Positions 18,743 to 27,853 are shown, counted from the first letter of the stretch. The stretch is DNA of 64,000 bases from Rivularia sp. PCC 7116 (GCF_000316665.1 NC_019678.1:5022001-5086000), one strand, 5' to 3'. Notes: a model not told the origin generated them from the letters alone. Program-made: numbers and translations.

Positions 18743-19590
18743 TTATTATTAACTTCCCTTGCCAGTTTATCCATTTCTTGCTGCATTTGGGTGCAAACCA
18801 AGTTGTAACATTCATCTACATAATCGCGATCTTTCGATGCTTCTCTACCGTATTTTTCAAAAATAATTGGTTTACAAATGCGAGTATGTATTTGTACGGG
18901 AAACGGTATATTTGGTAAAGGTCCAATTGCTAAACCCCAAGGTAAACCTAAATATATGGGAAATACTCCTGGATCTAAATTATATAACCAAGGTAAACCC
19001 ATAGTATTTAATTGTTTGATTATTTCGTAGAAATCACCCAACACAATTAAAGTTTCGTGAGCTCCTACAGAAATTGCAGGGATGATAGGAACTTCTTGTC
19101 TTAATGCTAATTTGATAAAACCTTTATTCCCAGCAAAATTGATATTGTAACGTTGGTTGTAGGGACGAAATAAATCATATTGTCCCCCCGGATATACTAA
19201 AACGCTCGCACCCCTTTTTAAAGCTGCATTTGCTGCTTTCGGATGAGCTGCGATCGCACCAGTTTTTTCACCTAATTTAGCAATGTCGGAATTAATTTTC
19301 CAGATATAGGGATGCATTAAACCATAGGCTAAACGTTCGGTTCCATACCTACGAAACCAATCGTACATCATCATAACCATATCGGGAGTTGCCATCCCCC
19401 CATTATGAGAACCAACTATTAATACTTGCTCTTGAGGAGGAATATTTTCCCAACCATCCGTTTTGACGCGAAAATAGTGGCGGTAAAACCACTCCCAAAT
19501 TGGCATAAATGATTCAATAAATTTGGGATCTCTTTCATCTAAAGACCAACCTAATCTAGATTTTCTTTGCTGATTATTCATATTTATCAT
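18739..19590 (-). CDS. Lysophospholipid acyltransferase-like (1-acylglycerol-3-phosphate O-acyltransferase superfamily)
   Basis: 283 residues. A PlsC-like domain covers about 45-250: VGSHNGGMATPDMVMM in place of the HX4D acceptor site, YPGGQYDLFRPY in place of PEGTRS, VPIIPAISVGAHETL, and LGLPWGLAIGPLPNIPFP. This form resembles the diacylglycerol/hemolysin-like branch of the superfamily. It probably acylates a lipid at the membrane surface; the substrate is unknown. It precedes the macrodomain gene on the same strand, with only the heptamer array between. Confidence 0.8.
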   Translation of the reverse strand: MINMNNQQRKSRLGWSLDERDPKFIESFMPIWEWFYRHYFRVKTDGWENIPPQEQVLIVGSHNGGMATPDMVMMMYDWFRRYGTERLAYGLMHPYIWKINSDIAKLGEKTGAIAAHPKAANAALKRGASVLVYPGGQYDLFRPYNQRYNINFAGNKGFIKLALRQEVPIIPAISVGAHETLIVLGDFYEIIKQLNTMGLPWLYNLDPGVFPIYLGLPWGLAIGPLPNIPFPVQIHTRICKPIIFEKYGREASKDRDYVDECYNLVCTQMQQEMDKLAREVNNK

Positions 19591-19936
19591 ATATACGTTG
19601 TTCTTGCGAAAAGCGATGATTCACCACCTCTCATCATTAATGTTAAGCAAGTAAACGAAAACTAAACATATTTTTACAGTTAACAGTGAGCAGTTACCAG
19701 TTACCAGTGATATCAAGTATGGATAAATCAAAACATCTACCAATTCGAGCTTAAAAACTAGCATACTGAAGTGTCTAAGATTAAATATACAAGTAGTAAC
19801 GAGAAATCATCCATTCTTCACTGTTCACTTTTAACTGTTAACTGTTTACCATACCTTTATATCGCTGAGCTAAATTTTTCTATGCATATGGGTACCCTAA
19901 TGATAAGCAGGTTCGGCAAAATAAGGAAAATTATAT
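19591..19936. other. Intergenic region with heptamer remnants
   Basis: Contains CAGTTAACAGTGAGCAGTTACCAG-like heptamers near 19677-19707 and ACTGTTCAC/TTAACTGTTAACTG units near 19815-19845. No gene was identified. It separates the divergent acyltransferase and aspartic-protease genes. Confidence 0.45.
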
Positions 19937-20485
19937 ATGAAAAGTGTTTTCAGTTGGTGGACTACTAGAGTTACAGTTATATCTACATTGTTAATTTTAC
20001 TGTCGGGTAATAGTACCCAGGCAAACGATCCTGGAGCCTGTTTCATGACAACTGAGGATGGGAGAACCATTAATTTAGGAAGTCTTTGCGGTATTACACC
20101 TGTCAAACCTGTGGATACAGGAGTTTATCGAATTGATATCAAACGTCGAAGCGGGAATACTCCCATAGTAGATGTTACATTTAACGGCAAACAAACTTTT
20201 GAGATGATATTTGATACCGGTGCTAGCGGTACTTTGATTACTCAATCAATGGCAAATGCGTTACAAATAAAGCCTTCAGGTACTCTTCAAGCCAGTATCG
20301 CCGATGGTTCGGTAATAAAATTAAAGACGGGGCAGGTTAAATCAATTGGTGTTGGTGGTGCTAAGGTTAACAATGTTCGAGTCGCAATAGCCCCTAATGC
20401 AGACACCGGACTTTTAGGACACGATTTTTTTGGTAACTACGACGTAAAAATCCGACAAAATACGATTGAACTTTACCGTCGTTAG
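19937..20485 (+). CDS. Retropepsin-like aspartic protease, secreted
   Basis: 182 residues with a signal peptide (residues 1-29, cleavage near TQA-N). A single retropepsin domain has the active-site loop MIFDTGASGTLIT (Asp93) and the later LLGHDFFGNY, which corresponds to the ILG flap-side motif. It matches the clan AA bacterial family (TIGR02281-like); such single-domain proteins act as homodimers (family knowledge). Likely periplasmic; substrate unknown. Confidence 0.82.
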   Translation: MKSVFSWWTTRVTVISTLLILLSGNSTQANDPGACFMTTEDGRTINLGSLCGITPVKPVDTGVYRIDIKRRSGNTPIVDVTFNGKQTFEMIFDTGASGTLITQSMANALQIKPSGTLQASIADGSVIKLKTGQVKSIGVGGAKVNNVRVAIAPNADTGLLGHDFFGNYDVKIRQNTIELYRR

Positions 20486-20502
20486 AAGACAGCAAGCTGT
20501 TA

Positions 20503-20534
20503 GTAGGTTGGGTGAAGCGGAGCGTAACCCAACA
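20503..20534. repeat. GTAGGTTGGGT hairpin repeat after the protease gene
   Basis: TTGGGT and AACCCAA arms around a GAAGCGGAGCGT loop. A related GTGCGTTA hairpin lies at 28747. It begins 18 bases after the stop codon at 20485 and may double as a terminator. Confidence 0.5.
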
Positions 20535-20654
20535 CTTAACTAAGTACTTAGACAAAATTAATTATGTGTACTTAATTTTAACTATGAATAAAAATACGTT
20601 CGTAGTTGCGCTGTCTTTGCCATAATTAGAATGCGCTAAAGCGCAACTACAAAC

Positions 20655-21776
20655 CTAAATCAAAGTATCTAAACTTGGCACATTCACCCAATTCGACGTT
20701 TCATTAGATTCGTGAGATTTATCCATCAACAACTGAGAATAAACTCCTTCACGTAAAGATGGTGTTGTGGATTCTCCGCTATTAATCGCTGCAACGAGTT
20801 GATCTACTACTCGTAAAAATCCGGAAATGCGTCCATCTGCATAATTTTTCGGAAATGTTAACCGATTGGGAATTTCGATTTCTGCAACTGGTTTACCTGC
20901 TTTTCCACCCCAAACTCGGAATCCATGTACGTAGTCTTTTTGATTTTCGCTAGCTAAAATTAAAGTCCCTTCATCTCCGTAAACTTCTATCGCATGGGTA
21001 CGTGGTGCGAAAATCACCGCACTAATGGAAACTTGACAGGGGGTTCCATCGGCTAATTCCAACGTTAACGCACAGGTATCGTCTGTATTTACAGGTTTCA
21101 TTTCCCCGGTTGTAGCATCTGGTCTTTGGGGAATTGCGGTGGTAAAATGAGCGTTGACTCGACGTACTTCTCCAAATAACCAGTGAATGTAGTCGAAGGT
21201 GTGGGAACCCAAAGAACCCAAAGCACCACCACCTTTCTCTTTTTGAGAATACCAATTCCAAGCGCGATCGGGATTAGCTCGGGAGGAACCAAACCAGTTA
21301 ATGGTAATTAAACGCTTGTTCCCGACATAGTTTTGAGCTAATAATTCGCAAAATAGCAGCCATCCGGGTACGAAGCGAAATTCAAAGTCTACGGTAGCAG
21401 CTAAATTCTTTTCTTGAGCTATATGGTAAAGTTCTTTAGCTTCAGTGACATTTAAAGTAACTGGTTTTTCTAATAAAACATGCTTCCCGGCTTGTAAAAC
21501 TTGTTTCGCCATTTCGTAATGCAGAAATGGGGGTGTTGATATGGCGACTGCTTGTACTTCGGGTAATTGGAGGATATCTGTAAGATTATCGCAAGCGTGG
21601 GGGATGTCGTTGGATTCAGCTATTTCTTTGGCTTTATCCAAATCCCGATTGTAAACGGCTACTACTTGAGTTTTAGGATGGGCTTTCAATCCGGGAATAT
21701 GGACTTTTTTACCAAATCCGGTTCCCACCACAGCAACGCCAATTTCACCCTGTTGATTTTTTGATGCAGCAGTCAT
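20655..21776 (-). CDS. Gfo/Idh/MocA-family NAD(P)-dependent oxidoreductase
   Basis: 373 residues. The N-terminal Rossmann domain has VAVVGTGFGKKVHIPGL (glycine-rich loop near 18-21) and the EKPVTLNVTEAKEL motif holding the conserved Lys of this family. The C-terminal alpha/beta domain runs through GGGALGSLGSHTFDYIHWL, giving the usual substrate-side His. These enzymes oxidise or reduce sugars, inositols or related compounds; the substrate cannot be told from sequence. It is monocistronic. Confidence 0.87.
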   Translation of the reverse strand: MTAASKNQQGEIGVAVVGTGFGKKVHIPGLKAHPKTQVVAVYNRDLDKAKEIAESNDIPHACDNLTDILQLPEVQAVAISTPPFLHYEMAKQVLQAGKHVLLEKPVTLNVTEAKELYHIAQEKNLAATVDFEFRFVPGWLLFCELLAQNYVGNKRLITINWFGSSRANPDRAWNWYSQKEKGGGALGSLGSHTFDYIHWLFGEVRRVNAHFTTAIPQRPDATTGEMKPVNTDDTCALTLELADGTPCQVSISAVIFAPRTHAIEVYGDEGTLILASENQKDYVHGFRVWGGKAGKPVAEIEIPNRLTFPKNYADGRISGFLRVVDQLVAAINSGESTTPSLREGVYSQLLMDKSHESNETSNWVNVPSLDTLI

Positions 21777-21897
21777 AAAAGTAAATTATATGTAGATAAG
21801 CGTTAATTTTATAATTTACAACGAATTGAGTTTTTTATTATTCACATCTTGTCTTGCACCATTCGCAACAAGCCAAAGAAACCCGGTTTTTGAAACT

Positions 21898-22003
21898 GGT
21901 GTAATACCATTTCTTTATAAAGATGCGCCGAATATAGCCCATGTAGATGGGCTTTGTTTGAATAGCCCTAGCCTTATAGGCTGCGGGCAATTTAGCGGTT
22001 CCC
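21898..22003. repeat. About 100-bp dispersed repeat, copy 1
   Basis: The segment beginning TACCATTTCTTTATAAAGATG, then ATGCGCC, GTAGATGGGCTTTG and AGCCTTATAGGC, recurs in diverged form at about 40611-40712. It is non-coding and lies just beyond the stop codon of the DUF1822 gene. Confidence 0.65.
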
Positions 22004-22023
22004 AATTCCTAATTCCCTAAATA

Positions 22024-23202
22024 TTAAAATCGTAAAACTTCCCTATCATAATCTTCAGGAAGTGGTTCAATTTCCCAAACAATTCCTTCTCCCGGTTGTA
22101 GCATAACTTCTACAAAAAGTTCTTCAACTGCGGTTGCAGTAATATCCTCATTGTTGGGAAAAGCTTGTAAATCTTCGGTAAGCAATCTTAATTTAAAACC
22201 ACCGGGGATAAAACCACCTGCCGCAGCGTTACGCAGTTGAAAACGCCAAATTATTCCTTCGAGTTCGTTTTTAGGAATAATTGAAAGGATATATTGCTTT
22301 CCCGCAATAGTTAATTGACGAGAAAGAATTTTTCCCGATTTTTCTATTTCTTCTAGATTACGAGCGCCTGCCATACTCGTTTCTAGATTAAAACTTCTCC
22401 AACCAAATTGTTCTGCTATTTGGGAAACCCCATTTTGCAACCAATCAATTACATGCCACTGTTGTGGTAATCCCAATCTTTTTTCATATAAACTGTTGCG
22501 ATAACCCAACTGTTCGATGAAAGCTCCCCAAATGGTAAAAGGAATTTCCAAACGGGGGTTTAATATTTCTGGATTTCCCAAACGCAAAATTAAATTTTGG
22601 GCTTGTTGTGAAGTCAAATTTGCTAGGGGTGGGATTTGGCTACGGGTTATTTCTTGGGGACAAAATTCTTTACTTACCGTTAATACGCTTAAATCTGTAG
22701 TTACATCTGTTCTATCTAAGGAATAATTTCTAAAAACAGCATCATAACTCGAATTAATTTTAAGTTGAGCATGAGTAGAATAACCCCAAACTCGAACAAA
22801 ACCTTCATCCGGTTGTACTTGTATTCCTAAATAATAATCCCCAACAAAACTAGGAATATCTACCCACTCTTGGGGAACCTGTAACTCGCTTAAATCAATA
22901 TCTTCATTGGGAACTAACACAAATTTTGTGCCGTCACTAAGCGTAATTGAACATCCATTAACCAGCTCCCACAAGCTGGGTAATGCAGTGGTACTGGGCG
23001 AAAGCTTTGCCTGCTGAGCGAATTCTGACTCTAACCAGGGTAAGACTGCCAGAAGGCAAAGCTTATTCATATATGCTTGATAGCAATTTGCAGAATTAGA
23101 ATAATTCCGGCTTTTATCCCAAGCTTGATTTTGAACGTTTAAAGGTATTTCCAAAATCAAGTCTGTTGGGGAAGTAAAGGTAAATAAGGAAATGTTGTTC
23201 AT
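22024..23202 (-). CDS. DUF1822 family protein
   Basis: 392 residues, soluble. The opening TDLILEIPLNVQNQAW and the cysteine- and Trp-containing body (FRVWGYSTHAQ, EWVDIPSFVGDYYLG) match the cyanobacterial DUF1822 family, whose biochemical function is unknown. It lies 101 bases downstream of the sigma-factor gene on the same strand. DUF1822 genes next to such sigma factors recur in Nostocales (family knowledge), which suggests a regulatory pairing. The gap contains heptamer repeats. Confidence 0.8.
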   Translation of the reverse strand: MNNISLFTFTSPTDLILEIPLNVQNQAWDKSRNYSNSANCYQAYMNKLCLLAVLPWLESEFAQQAKLSPSTTALPSLWELVNGCSITLSDGTKFVLVPNEDIDLSELQVPQEWVDIPSFVGDYYLGIQVQPDEGFVRVWGYSTHAQLKINSSYDAVFRNYSLDRTDVTTDLSVLTVSKEFCPQEITRSQIPPLANLTSQQAQNLILRLGNPEILNPRLEIPFTIWGAFIEQLGYRNSLYEKRLGLPQQWHVIDWLQNGVSQIAEQFGWRSFNLETSMAGARNLEEIEKSGKILSRQLTIAGKQYILSIIPKNELEGIIWRFQLRNAAAGGFIPGGFKLRLLTEDLQAFPNNEDITATAVEELFVEVMLQPGEGIVWEIEPLPEDYDREVLRF

Positions 23203-23211
23203 GATGAATTG

Positions 23212-23325
23212 GGAATTGGGAATTGGGAATTGGTAATGGGTAATGGGTAATTGGGCATTGATGATTCACACCCTGCAAGTGAACAACTGTTGACTGCTGA
23301 CTGTTAACTGTTAACTGTTAACTGT
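23212..23325. repeat. Two heptamer arrays between DUF1822 and sigma-factor genes
   Basis: GAATTGG/GTAATGG-type units at about 23212-23258 and GTTAACT-type units at about 23294-23325. The second array runs into the sigma-factor gene and encodes its last residues (QLTVNS) and stop codon. Confidence 0.85.
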
Positions 23326-24479
23326 TCGCTGTAATAACTTTGCAGCCATTCCTCCATTACGGTGCTGGTAGTTTTTAATATGTCTGATGTTAAAGAAATA
23401 TGCAGTTTTTCTTGACTCCATTTTGCAAAGGAGCGTAGTAATGTTTCTTTGGTTTTACTTAATCTTCTAGAAACTGTATATTGTTTGACTTCTAGCTGTT
23501 TGGCTATTTGCTGTTGAGTTAAACCTTCCGCGTAATAAAGCTGTAAAATTTGCTGATTTTGTATATCTAATTGAGTAATTGCACTTATTAATACGGTATT
23601 TATCTCGGATTGTTGAGAAACTTTTTTTTGTTCTTCTTCTGCGGCAATAATTTCATTTAATAAAGATTCTTCGTTCGCTGCAATATTATCTACCCATTCA
23701 AATGAATCTTCACCAACCGGAGCATTAATGGAAGTTACAGTCGGATAAAGATATTTACGGATAGAAGTGGCACAATTGAGCAGCCAGGTTTCCACAGTTG
23801 AAGAATCAATTACTGTATTCGTTTGTTTCTCATAGGTTTGAGCGATCGCCAACCAAATTGTGTCGTCAGGGCGGGGAAGCTGCCTGGTGCTGTTGCTTTG
23901 GGTTGGTACGTACAAAGTCTTAAAACAATTCCAAACCAGCACATAATTAGCAATTGTATCTTTTGGCAAACCCGACTCTTGCAAAGATTCAATCAAACGC
24001 TTCTGACTAGTTTTGCGTAACAAACTCCAAACCGAACAAATATCAACTTCGTGACGCTGACGCAATGTATCGCGGATAATACTTCCAAAAGCAGCACTAG
24101 CGTAGTTTTTCAGTCGATAACCGGAATTTAAATTAAACCCTTTGAGAACTTTATCAAACTTTGCGATCGCGACTTGAAAGCAGTCGGAAAGATTGTACTG
24201 AATATTCGCAAATGTGTTTGCTGCTTTTAACGAACTCCAGTAACAACTTTCCTGTAAATAAGCTAAGAGATGTTCTTGGGCAATTGGCTGGGGACTAATT
24301 CGCCACATTTTATACCAGTAAAGCGCCCAAAAATTATCGGAAGTTTCCGCTTGTTTTTTTTCTAGACGATTAGACATGCTCCGACGCAGTTTACCATCAG
24401 TTACCCAACCCCGAAAACGGTCTGCATCAAATTGTAAGAAAGTGGAAAATATCTCAACAAGATTATTTCTCGATTGCAT
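23304..24479 (-). CDS. Divergent sigma-70 family RNA polymerase sigma factor
   Basis: 391 residues from ATG 24479 (MQSRNNLVEIF). A region-2-like helical domain lies near 95-150 (FNLNSGYRLKNYASAAFGSII). A region-4 helix-turn-helix lies near 295-350 (TQLDIQNQQILQLYYAEGL, then TQQQIAKQLEVKQYTVSRRL). Between them is a long linker not found in ECF sigma factors. It directs polymerase to an unknown regulon. It is followed by DUF1822. The C-terminal QLTVNS and stop codon derive from a heptamer array, so the terminus appears to have been replaced. Confidence 0.82.
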   Translation of the reverse strand: MQSRNNLVEIFSTFLQFDADRFRGWVTDGKLRRSMSNRLEKKQAETSDNFWALYWYKMWRISPQPIAQEHLLAYLQESCYWSSLKAANTFANIQYNLSDCFQVAIAKFDKVLKGFNLNSGYRLKNYASAAFGSIIRDTLRQRHEVDICSVWSLLRKTSQKRLIESLQESGLPKDTIANYVLVWNCFKTLYVPTQSNSTRQLPRPDDTIWLAIAQTYEKQTNTVIDSSTVETWLLNCATSIRKYLYPTVTSINAPVGEDSFEWVDNIAANEESLLNEIIAAEEEQKKVSQQSEINTVLISAITQLDIQNQQILQLYYAEGLTQQQIAKQLEVKQYTVSRRLSKTKETLLRSFAKWSQEKLHISLTSDILKTTSTVMEEWLQSYYSEQLTVNS

Positions 24480-24685
24480 AAAACAATACAAGCCAGTATG
24501 GGAAATATAGTATAAGAGCTATAGCGCTACAAATTCAAGAAGAACTCTGCTGCAAGTAATCAAGAGTATAGCAACCGAGCAATTTCTGAATTGATCGAAA
24601 TAATTTTACAAATATCGGCATAAATTTTTGAACCTATACGTATCTAGATTATAGACAGTCTAAAAGCTATTAATGAGGTTTAAAT

Positions 24686-25483
24686 ATGTTTGTTAATACT
24701 ATAAAGTCAGTGGTTTTCGGCAGCATGCTAATGCTTTCTACAGCATCAGTTGCACTCGCTCAACCGTCTCTACCCGCGCCTGAGTTTCAGATTAAGCCAG
24801 CATCAAAGTTTACTTGCGCTCCTCATACAAGAACTTATATTGTTAAATCTTTGACAAATGCTAAAGGTAAAGGTATCCGTTGCGTAAAATTTGCTAATGG
24901 CAGCAGAAGAAACCGTCTTCCTCGGATTGCTTGGTATGGAGAAGGTAACTGGAGCGGTAGAACTTATCGTCACGTCGGACAGGCATTTTACAGAGGTAGG
25001 AATCTGATTGGTTTTGCTTCCGATATGCACGGCAATGGAGAATATTTCAACGGTAACTTTAACGGTAATTTGAAATTACAGTTTGTTAGTGGTTCCAAAA
25101 TTAGAGTTACTGGTGCGTGGAATGAAGAATGGATTCCAGTGAAATCTACTTCCTATAAGCCTTTACCCAGACCTAAAACTTGCGGAAATTACTTCGACCA
25201 GTATAAAGTTTCTGACTTAACAGGGAAGCGTCGAGGTTCTGGATTGCGTTGCGTGCTTCGCGTCGGACGTAAAAATACTACTTGGTTTGGTAACGGTAAC
25301 TGGGGAAGAAGTACTTACTCTCATATCGGTACTCGCGGATATAAAGGTTATGGTGCCAGCGATATCTGCGATACTCCTTTCGGTCCAATTTGCAATAAAT
25401 TTGCTTTCGGTTCCTTGAAGCTTACTCCTGCGGGATCTGGTTTCAATGTTACGGGTGCCTGGAGTGAAAAATGGCGTAAGTAG
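24686..25483 (+). CDS. Secreted protein with two tandem related domains
   Basis: 265 residues with a signal peptide (1-25, cleavage near ALA-Q). Two copies of one domain follow, about 43-132 and 165-265. Each begins with Cys, continues YxVxxLT..KG.G.RCV, then WYGEGNWSGRTYRHVG or WFGNGNWGRSTYSHIG, and ends in LKL...VTGAWNEEW or VTGAWSEKW. The repeat strongly suggests an internal tandem duplication. The family has no function I can name; an exported beta-rich domain is likely. It is divergent from the sigma-factor gene. Confidence 0.75.
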   Translation: MFVNTIKSVVFGSMLMLSTASVALAQPSLPAPEFQIKPASKFTCAPHTRTYIVKSLTNAKGKGIRCVKFANGSRRNRLPRIAWYGEGNWSGRTYRHVGQAFYRGRNLIGFASDMHGNGEYFNGNFNGNLKLQFVSGSKIRVTGAWNEEWIPVKSTSYKPLPRPKTCGNYFDQYKVSDLTGKRRGSGLRCVLRVGRKNTTWFGNGNWGRSTYSHIGTRGYKGYGASDICDTPFGPICNKFAFGSLKLTPAGSGFNVTGAWSEKWRK

Positions 25484-25496
25484 TTTACAATTTTTT

Positions 25497-25548
25497 CCCT
25501 TCTCCTTAACAAGGAGAGGGGTGCCCGTCAGGGCGGGGTGAGGTTTCA
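25497..25548. repeat. CCCCTCTCC-family hairpin with GGGCGGGGTGAGG tail
   Basis: CCCTTCTCCTT pairs with AAGGAGAGGG, then the tail reads GGTGCCCGTCAGGGCGGGG. The same arrangement is seen at 40791-40835. It lies 14 bases after the stop codon at 25483. Confidence 0.6.
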
Positions 25549-25590
25549 GAAGATTGCAAATTAAATCTATTAGGTAAGTAGTAGGTGGAT

Positions 25591-25851
25591 TTATATAACA
25601 TCCCTTCCACCGTGACTTTTTAATAAACGTTCCATTTCCTCATGATTCCATTCTTTTGCTTCTGAAAGAGGAGTGTCTCCGAGGCAAGTGATACTATTAA
25701 CTTTTGCACCATTGTTTATAAGAAATTCAGCCATTTCTAAATGACCTTTTGATGCTGCATGATGCAACGGTGTTTTACCATCTGCATCGCGAGCATTTAT
25801 TGGTAAACCATTTTTTAATAAAAACTCTGCAATTTCTATCAAAATATCTTG
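25591..25851 (-). pseudogene. 3' fragment of a disrupted ankyrin-repeat gene
   Basis: Encodes ankyrin repeats (GKTPLHHAASKGHLEMAEFLINNGAKVN and GDTPLSEAKEWNHEEMERLL) ending DVI. It is cut on its upstream side by the IS200/IS605 element; the other part lies at 27854-28612 on the same strand. Joining 25851 to 27854 gives an uninterrupted reading frame, so this was one gene. A TTG internal to the fragment could begin translation, but no ribosome-binding site is seen. Confidence 0.8.
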
Positions 25852-25862
25852 GGACGTGAGAA

Positions 25863-25883
25863 CCCCTGGTTTATAACCAGGGG
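25863..25883. repeat. Left-end hairpin of the IS200/IS605 element
   Basis: Perfect stem CCCCTGGTT with TAT loop. In this family TnpA recognises such subterminal hairpins to cut and join single-stranded ends. Confidence 0.8.
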
Positions 25884-25923
25884 ATGAAACGGACAGGTAA
25901 AGTTTTAACTTTCCGTGTTTCTT

Positions 25924-26337
25924 TTATTTACTAGTTTGGTTCTCAATATACTTACGAATAACGTCGGTACTTACTTGTCCTGTAGTAGCTACAAAGTAAC
26001 TAGGACTCCACAAAGTAGGTAATTTTTTTAACTGTGGATATTCCTTCCTTAGAATATTAGATGCTCTACCCTTAACCCACTTTGCAATTTGAGAAGCTGA
26101 CTCATGTGGCGGTGAGTTGATAAACATATGTACATGATCTGGCATCACTTCAAGAGCGATTAATCTCCAGCCATGTTCTTTTACTAACTCAAAAATAATT
26201 TCCTGTAGCCGCATAGCGATTTCATTAACTAATACTGCTTTACGTCTTTTTGGGACAAACACAAAGTGATAATTTATCGATGACACGGATTTTTCAGCCC
26301 TTCTGTATTCATAATCTGACGCTGACAACTTAGCCAT
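25924..26337 (-). CDS. tnpA: IS200/IS605 transposase TnpA, HUH Y1 type
   Basis: 137 residues. The HUH metal-binding motif is HVH (His68, His70 in PDHVHMF), and the catalytic Tyr is at or near Tyr130 (RKYIENQ). The length is right for a complete single-domain Y1 transposase, so it looks functional. It cuts and rejoins single-stranded DNA at the element ends. It is divergent from tnpB, with 69 bases between. Confidence 0.95.
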   Translation of the reverse strand: MAKLSASDYEYRRAEKSVSSINYHFVFVPKRRKAVLVNEIAMRLQEIIFELVKEHGWRLIALEVMPDHVHMFINSPPHESASQIAKWVKGRASNILRKEYPQLKKLPTLWSPSYFVATTGQVSTDVIRKYIENQTSK

Positions 26338-26406
26338 TTTATATCAGGGTTTTTTGTTGATTATTTATGTTGAATCAACTATATTAATAAACAAGGAGGT
26401 GGTCAA

Positions 26407-27819
26407 GTGTACAAAACAGTTCCAATAAAAGCAAAATTTACGGATGAAGAAAAAGCTTTCTGGGTAGATCAGTGTGAGCATTCAAACAGTTTATATAACT
26501 CTGCTATTTATCTGGCACGCCAGAATCATTATGCAATGCTACTTGAAAGAAAGGCTAATACAACTTACTGGTGTGGAGATGAACTTAGAAGTGGTTGGAA
26601 AACTTACAGATTAGAAACTAATTATTATCATTTAGATAAACAGCTTAAAACTTGCATTCACTACTTTTCATTGGCTGCACAAGCTGCACAACAAACATTA
26701 AAGTTAGTAGGAGAATCAATAACTAGTTACAATAAATTAGTGGATAAGTATTACTTAGGAGATGGCAGTAGGCCATCAATTCCCAAGTACAGAAAGTCTG
26801 GTGGTTTATTCGCAGTTACGTTCCCAAAACAAGCCTTGGCTTGTCATAATGGTTATATTTATCCCTCAATCAGTAAAGCAACAAAGCCTGAATTAATAAC
26901 ATCAATTAAGCTTATTTTGCCCGAATTTATTAGCTTTGATTGGATTAAAGAAGTAATTATTCGTCCTAGTCGTGGAGAGTTTTGGGTTGATTGGGTGATA
27001 GACGATGGTAAACAGCCAATTATAAATAATAAGAGTCTTAACTACAATCATGCAATTAGCATTGATCACGGTGTAAAGTTTTGGTTGTCAGCAGTTACTA
27101 CCCTTGGTAAAAGTTTTATTGTTGAATCTCCACAGCTAAAAACTGCACTCCATAAATATCGAAATCAAGTACAGCAACATAAGAAAAACAAACCTAGTAG
27201 ATACTGGGACAATTACCTTGATAGAATCACAGCAAAACGCAATTTACAAGTCAGAGATGCAGTAAATAAAGCCGCTAGGTTTATCATCAATAAATGCTTA
27301 AAAGACGGTATCGGGAATTTAGTAATTGGTTGGAATGAGGGAAATAAAACCAACATTAATATTGGTAGAAACAATAATTATGAAGTTGTTTCAATGCCAA
27401 CCAAAAGACTTATTGAGAGGTTAAGACAATTGTGTGAAGAATATGGTATTAGATTCCACATAACCACTGAGGAGTATACTTCTAAAGCTTCTTTTATTGA
27501 TAATGATGAATTACATCAATACGGTGCAAAACCCATAGAATGGAAGCCATCAGGTAAAAGAATTAGTAGAGATGTATACCGCACAAAAGACGGTTTATTG
27601 ATTCATGCAGATTTAAATGCAGCATCTAACATTCTACGAAAGGTTGCCGACCAGATTTTTATTAACTCCGGCATCGCAAAACTAGCTTTTGAAATAATTA
27701 AACGGGGTGCTTTGACACACCCCAAACGGTACGATATTTTTAGTAATCTAAAAAGGTCTTATCGCAAGCAAACAATGTCACGCAGTATGTCTTTAGACTA
27801 CGGAGTGACAACTGCTTAG
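26407..27819 (+). CDS. tnpB: TnpB RNA-guided nuclease of the IS200/IS605 element
   Basis: 470 residues, GTG start after a strong AAGGAGGTGG ribosome-binding site. RuvC-like acidic residues are all present: Asp220 (SIDHG), Glu311 (IGWNEG) and Asp402 (IHADLNAA). The segment where many TnpB proteins carry a CXXC zinc finger (after EEYTSKASF) has no cysteines, as in a recognised TnpB subgroup. TnpB proteins cut DNA beside a target motif using a guide RNA made from the right end of the element (family knowledge). The protein appears intact. Confidence 0.95.
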   Translation: MYKTVPIKAKFTDEEKAFWVDQCEHSNSLYNSAIYLARQNHYAMLLERKANTTYWCGDELRSGWKTYRLETNYYHLDKQLKTCIHYFSLAAQAAQQTLKLVGESITSYNKLVDKYYLGDGSRPSIPKYRKSGGLFAVTFPKQALACHNGYIYPSISKATKPELITSIKLILPEFISFDWIKEVIIRPSRGEFWVDWVIDDGKQPIINNKSLNYNHAISIDHGVKFWLSAVTTLGKSFIVESPQLKTALHKYRNQVQQHKKNKPSRYWDNYLDRITAKRNLQVRDAVNKAARFIINKCLKDGIGNLVIGWNEGNKTNINIGRNNNYEVVSMPTKRLIERLRQLCEEYGIRFHITTEEYTSKASFIDNDELHQYGAKPIEWKPSGKRISRDVYRTKDGLLIHADLNAASNILRKVADQIFINSGIAKLAFEIIKRGALTHPKRYDIFSNLKRSYRKQTMSRSMSLDYGVTTA

Positions 27820-27853
27820 AATCCCAGTTTTTTTCAAAGCTGGGAGATGTCAA
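27820..27853 (+). ncRNA. Probable 3' part of the TnpB guide RNA (omegaRNA)
   Basis: The RNA scaffold in this family comes from the 3' end of tnpB through the right-end hairpin; the guide then reads into the flank, here from 27854 (ATATCCTTTGCTTGCAGC). I see the hairpin TCCCAG/CTGGGA at 27822-27845; the upstream extent of the RNA is not visible. Placement is by analogy only. Confidence 0.35.

Larger units (their letters stand above)
25852..27853. mobile_element. IS200/IS605-family element with tnpA and tnpB
   Basis: About 2002 bases. The left end has a perfect 9-bp hairpin with a 3-nt loop (25863-25883, arm CCCCTGGTT); the right end has a hairpin with TCCCAG/CTGGGA arms (27822-27845) and ends in TCAA at 27850-27853. 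The genes are divergent, tnpA leftward and tnpB rightward, as in IS608. There are no terminal inverted repeats or target duplication, as expected of this single-strand transposing family. The left flank ends in CTTG, the presumed target. Boundaries are inferred from reading-frame restoration of the interrupted ankyrin gene. Confidence 0.88.
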
